This document shows, one piece after another, positions 6,650-8,793 of a DNA stretch of 8,793 nt. The DNA lies in assembly GCA_003454605.1 (NCBI GenBank), contig DMKD01000259.1:1-8793 (forward strand). The letters run 5' to 3'. The position numbers and the translations under genes are program-made. The DNA is from Spirochaeta sp. GTDB taxonomy: Bacteria; Spirochaetota; Spirochaetia; UBA9216. How positions within the stretch are numbered: position 1 is the first letter of the stretch; every line of letters starts with the position of its first letter. The notes under the pieces were generated by a model. It ran no database searches and had not been told where the DNA came from. It saw only the letters and a program-made list of their open reading frames with translations.

Positions 6650-7758
6650 TTACTCAATTCATAATTTCTAATGGTGATAAAATTCCCAGCCCCGCCCTCA
6701 TCTTCAATGAGCAGGCAATAAAATCCAATATATCAAAGGCTATTGAAACAGCCGGAGGACCGACGAGACTGCGCCCTCATGTAAAAACTCATAAAACCCG
6801 TGAAATTGTGAAAATGCAGCAGGAGTCTGGTATATCGAAGTTTAAATGCGCGACAATAGCTGAAGCCGAAATGCTGGGATTATGCGGGGCCGAAGATGTT
6901 CTTCTTGCTTATCCACTGGTTGGACCCAATGTAGACCGCTTCATCGAACTTGTTAAAAGCTTCACCGAAACTGAGTTTTCCGTAGTGGCAGAAAGCCGTC
7001 GCGGTGCTGAACTATTATCGGCAGCAGCAGCTGATTCAGGTGTTGAGATTCCAGTCTACCTGGATCTTGATCCCGGCTTACACAGGACAGGAATTGAACC
7101 TGGAAATTCCGCTATTGAATTATATAAATATATCAGCAAATTGCCATATCTAAAAGCTGCAGGGATTCACTGCTATGACGGCCATATTCATCAATCAGAG
7201 CTATCTGTACGCGCAGCCGCTGCAAATGAATGCTATCAGGCATCTTTATCTGTACAGCATAAAATTGAAGAATCCGGAATGAAGGCCGAAAACCTTGTAA
7301 TCGGCGGAACTCCAGCATTTCAAATCTATGCACAGTTTCCGGATGTACAACTATCTCCGGGAACATGCTTTCTTAATGACTGGGATTACGCAAAAAATTA
7401 TAAAGACATGCAGTTTGACTTCGCCGCCGTTGTATTAACAAGAGTTATAAGCGTACACCCCGAACAGTCTTGTTTTACTATTGATACAGGATGCAAGGCT
7501 ATAGCCTCAGATCCTGATAGCGCGCGAGGCCTAATCCTGGAACTGCCCGATGCACAACCGCTATACCAGAACGAAGAACATTGGGTATTCAAACTCATAA
7601 CCAATGAACTGCCTGAAGAAGGGCAGATACTGCATGTTCTGCCTACTCACATATGTCCCACAAGTGCGCTGTATTCTCAGGCACATATAATAAACAGCAA
7701 AGGAGACTGGTATACAAATTGGAAAATCGAAGCCAGAAACCGGAGATTGTCAATCTAA
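6646..7758 (+). CDS. PLP-dependent D-threonine aldolase/D-serine dehydratase family enzyme
   Basis: This 370-residue cytosolic fold-type III enzyme has an alanine-racemase-like N-terminal barrel and a C-terminal D-serine-dehydratase-like domain. Motifs are RLRPHVKTHKT (41-51), whose Lys47 is the expected PLP-binding lysine; DLDPGLHRTGI (140-150); GIHCYDGHIH (173-182); the phosphate-binding GGTP (220-223); and SPGTCFLND (237-245), with Cys241 where relatives often have Tyr. In the C-terminal domain THICPTS (334-340) supplies the metal pair His335-x-Cys337, the form known in Zn-dependent D-serine dehydratases, whereas characterised D-threonine aldolases carry His-x-Asp. The product would then be pyruvate plus ammonia from D-serine via 2-aminoacrylate; D-threonine or 3-hydroxy-D-aspartate are alternatives. 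Its ATG overlaps the regulator stop (ATGA) and has only a weak SD, so it probably depends on coupled translation. A RidA-family gene follows 24 bp downstream, fitting an enamine-producing enzyme. Confidence 0.87.
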   Translation: MITQFIISNGDKIPSPALIFNEQAIKSNISKAIETAGGPTRLRPHVKTHKTREIVKMQQESGISKFKCATIAEAEMLGLCGAEDVLLAYPLVGPNVDRFIELVKSFTETEFSVVAESRRGAELLSAAAADSGVEIPVYLDLDPGLHRTGIEPGNSAIELYKYISKLPYLKAAGIHCYDGHIHQSELSVRAAAANECYQASLSVQHKIEESGMKAENLVIGGTPAFQIYAQFPDVQLSPGTCFLNDWDYAKNYKDMQFDFAAVVLTRVISVHPEQSCFTIDTGCKAIASDPDSARGLILELPDAQPLYQNEEHWVFKLITNELPEEGQILHVLPTHICPTSALYSQAHIINSKGDWYTNWKIEARNRRLSI

Positions 7759-7782
7759 TAATTTAATCACAGGAGACAAAAT

Positions 7783-8241
7783 ATGGATGTTTATGAAGTA
7801 TTGAAAGAAAAAGGAATTACCCTTCCAGAACCACCTCCACTAGGTGGGGTTTATGTCCCAGTCAGACAGACCGGGAATCTCTGTTATTCATCAGGGGCAG
7901 GACCAATTGTTAACGGAAAAGCTATTTACACTGGCAAACTTGGAGCAGATCTCAGCATAGAAGAAGGGCAGGAAGCAGCAAAAATCTGTATTCTCAATGT
8001 TTTAAGTGTCCTTCAAAATAAAATCGGCGATCTCAACAAGGTCAAAAGTGTTGTAAAGCTGCTTGGATTTGTAGCGAGTGCTCCAGGCTTCAATTCTCAG
8101 CCTAAGGTTATCAACGGCGGCTCGGAACTGCTTATCGAAATTTTTGGCGAGGCTGGGGCTCATGCCCGTTCCGCGATAGGGACGAATGAACTTCCTGACA
8201 ACATTTCGGTCGAAATAGAAGTTATTTTCGAAGTTGAATAA
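7783..8241 (+). CDS. RidA (YjgF/UK114) family enamine/imine deaminase-like protein
   Basis: This 152-residue cytosolic protein is a single RidA domain, probably trimeric. It is about 25 residues longer than classical RidA because of an N-terminal LKEKGITLPEPPPLGGVYVPV segment seen in one RidA subfamily. Landmarks are GNLCYSSGAGPIVNGK (31-46), ARSAIGTNELPDN (128-140) and VEIEVIFEVE at the C-terminus. Arg129 aligns with the active-site Arg of RidA, and Glu144 lies at the usual acidic position. RidA hydrolyses reactive enamines/imines such as 2-aminoacrylate released by PLP-dependent dehydratases. That matches the gene just upstream, though members of this subfamily may act on other intermediates. 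ATG 7783 has AGGAGA at 7771-7776. It lies 24 bp after the PLP enzyme and 26 bp before the amidohydrolase, so the four + strand genes look like one operon. Confidence 0.9.
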   Translation: MDVYEVLKEKGITLPEPPPLGGVYVPVRQTGNLCYSSGAGPIVNGKAIYTGKLGADLSIEEGQEAAKICILNVLSVLQNKIGDLNKVKSVVKLLGFVASAPGFNSQPKVINGGSELLIEIFGEAGAHARSAIGTNELPDNISVEIEVIFEVE

Positions 8242-8267
8242 GTTTTAAATAAATCAGGAGTGATGTG

Positions 8268-8793
8268 ATGCCAGAAATTGAAAAAAGGATTCTCTTAAAA
8301 GGCGGACAGATTATTGATCCCGCAAACAATATTAATCAGACAGCAGACGTTCTGATAAAAAACGGTAAAATTTTTTCTATCGATTCAAATATTCCTGAAA
8401 CTAGTTCTGAAAAAGTTATCAATGTTACAGGACTTATCGTAACACCGGGACTTGTTGACATACACACTCACCTGTTTAATTCCACCGGTGTCCCAGACTC
8501 ATGGGCCGGAGACTGGAGTGTTAATCCGGATTCTTTCAGTTTTCGATCCGGTACAACAACTATGGTAGACGCCGGTTCAGCGGGTTGGAAAAACTTCGAT
8601 CATTTCAGAGCTACTGTTATAGAACGCTCAAAGACTCGCGTACTATCATTTATAAATATAGTTTCGACAGGAATGTTGACCGAAGAAACCGAGCAGGAAC
8701 ACAGCTGCTACCAGACGGACGAAGCAGTTAAAGCGGTAAAAAAACATTCAGATATTATTGTGGGAATAAAAACCGCTCACTATAGACACCCCG
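8268..8793 (+). CDS. Amidohydrolase/deacetylase-family metallohydrolase, N-terminal part (3' end outside window)
   Basis: 175 codons of an amidohydrolase-superfamily enzyme run to the end of the window. The small N-terminal beta domain is LLKGGQIIDPANNINQTADVLIKNGKI-like, followed by TPGLVDIHTHLF, whose His66 and His68 form the HxH metal site at the first barrel strand. RSGTTTMVDAGSAGWKNFDHFR (93-114) and GIKTAHY (166-172), with candidate metal-bridging Lys168, point to the COG3964 group (Atu3266/EF0837-like), often misannotated as dihydroorotase. Characterised relatives cleave acyl groups from small R-configured acids; action on N-acyl-D-amino acids is my inference from the neighbours. The remaining metal ligands (two His, one Asp) lie beyond the window. 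ATG 8268 has AGGAG at 8256-8260, spacing 7; the nearby ATG at 8263 is followed at once by a stop in its frame. Frame and start are otherwise unambiguous. Confidence 0.88.
   Translation, partial: MPEIEKRILLKGGQIIDPANNINQTADVLIKNGKIFSIDSNIPETSSEKVINVTGLIVTPGLVDIHTHLFNSTGVPDSWAGDWSVNPDSFSFRSGTTTMVDAGSAGWKNFDHFRATVIERSKTRVLSFINIVSTGMLTEETEQEHSCYQTDEAVKAVKKHSDIIVGIKTAHYRHP

Overview
The window looks like chromosomal DNA of a diderm bacterium of moderate to low G+C, most likely a free-living spirochaete. The clue is the solute-binding protein, whose signal peptide ends in FAGGEQEEAA without a lipobox cysteine. That style of exported-protein start is common in Spirochaeta/Sphaerochaeta-type genomes. 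This placement is an inference from a few sequence traits, not a database result.

Layout. (1) 1-303, + strand: the 3' end of a glutamate synthase small subunit gene (gltD), followed at 339-387 by a strong hairpin that separates it from the convergent operon. (2) 392-5802, - strand: a complete five-gene peptide/nickel-family ABC importer operon. In transcription order it encodes a solute-binding protein (5802-4213), permease B (4165-3203), permease C (3206-2364), ATPase D (2361-1363) and ATPase F (1366-392). Overlaps of 4 bp or 2-bp gaps link the last four genes, and a perfect hairpin plus U-run lies between the binding-protein gene and the first permease. (3) 5803-5971: a divergent intergenic region with two back-to-back sigma-70-type promoters and a cluster of TTTTTGTTG-like repeats overlapping both -35 regions. 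(4) 5972-8793, + strand: a YheO/DauR-type regulator, a fold-type III PLP enzyme of the D-threonine aldolase/D-serine dehydratase family, a RidA-family protein, and the 5' part of an amidohydrolase/deacetylase that runs off the window.

How the genes may work together. The + strand genes fit catabolism of D-amino acids or N-acylated D-amino acids. A deacylase would free the amino acid. A D-serine-dehydratase-like enzyme, with an HxC metal motif, would make 2-aminoacrylate, and the RidA protein would hydrolyse that enamine/imine to a keto acid and ammonia. The divergent importer is the probable uptake system. By eye, its binding protein lacks the aspartate that holds the free alpha-amine of peptides in OppA/DppA, which would suit an N-blocked substrate. 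The DauR-like regulator probably controls both directions. Gene families are firm; the substrate and the combined pathway are inference.
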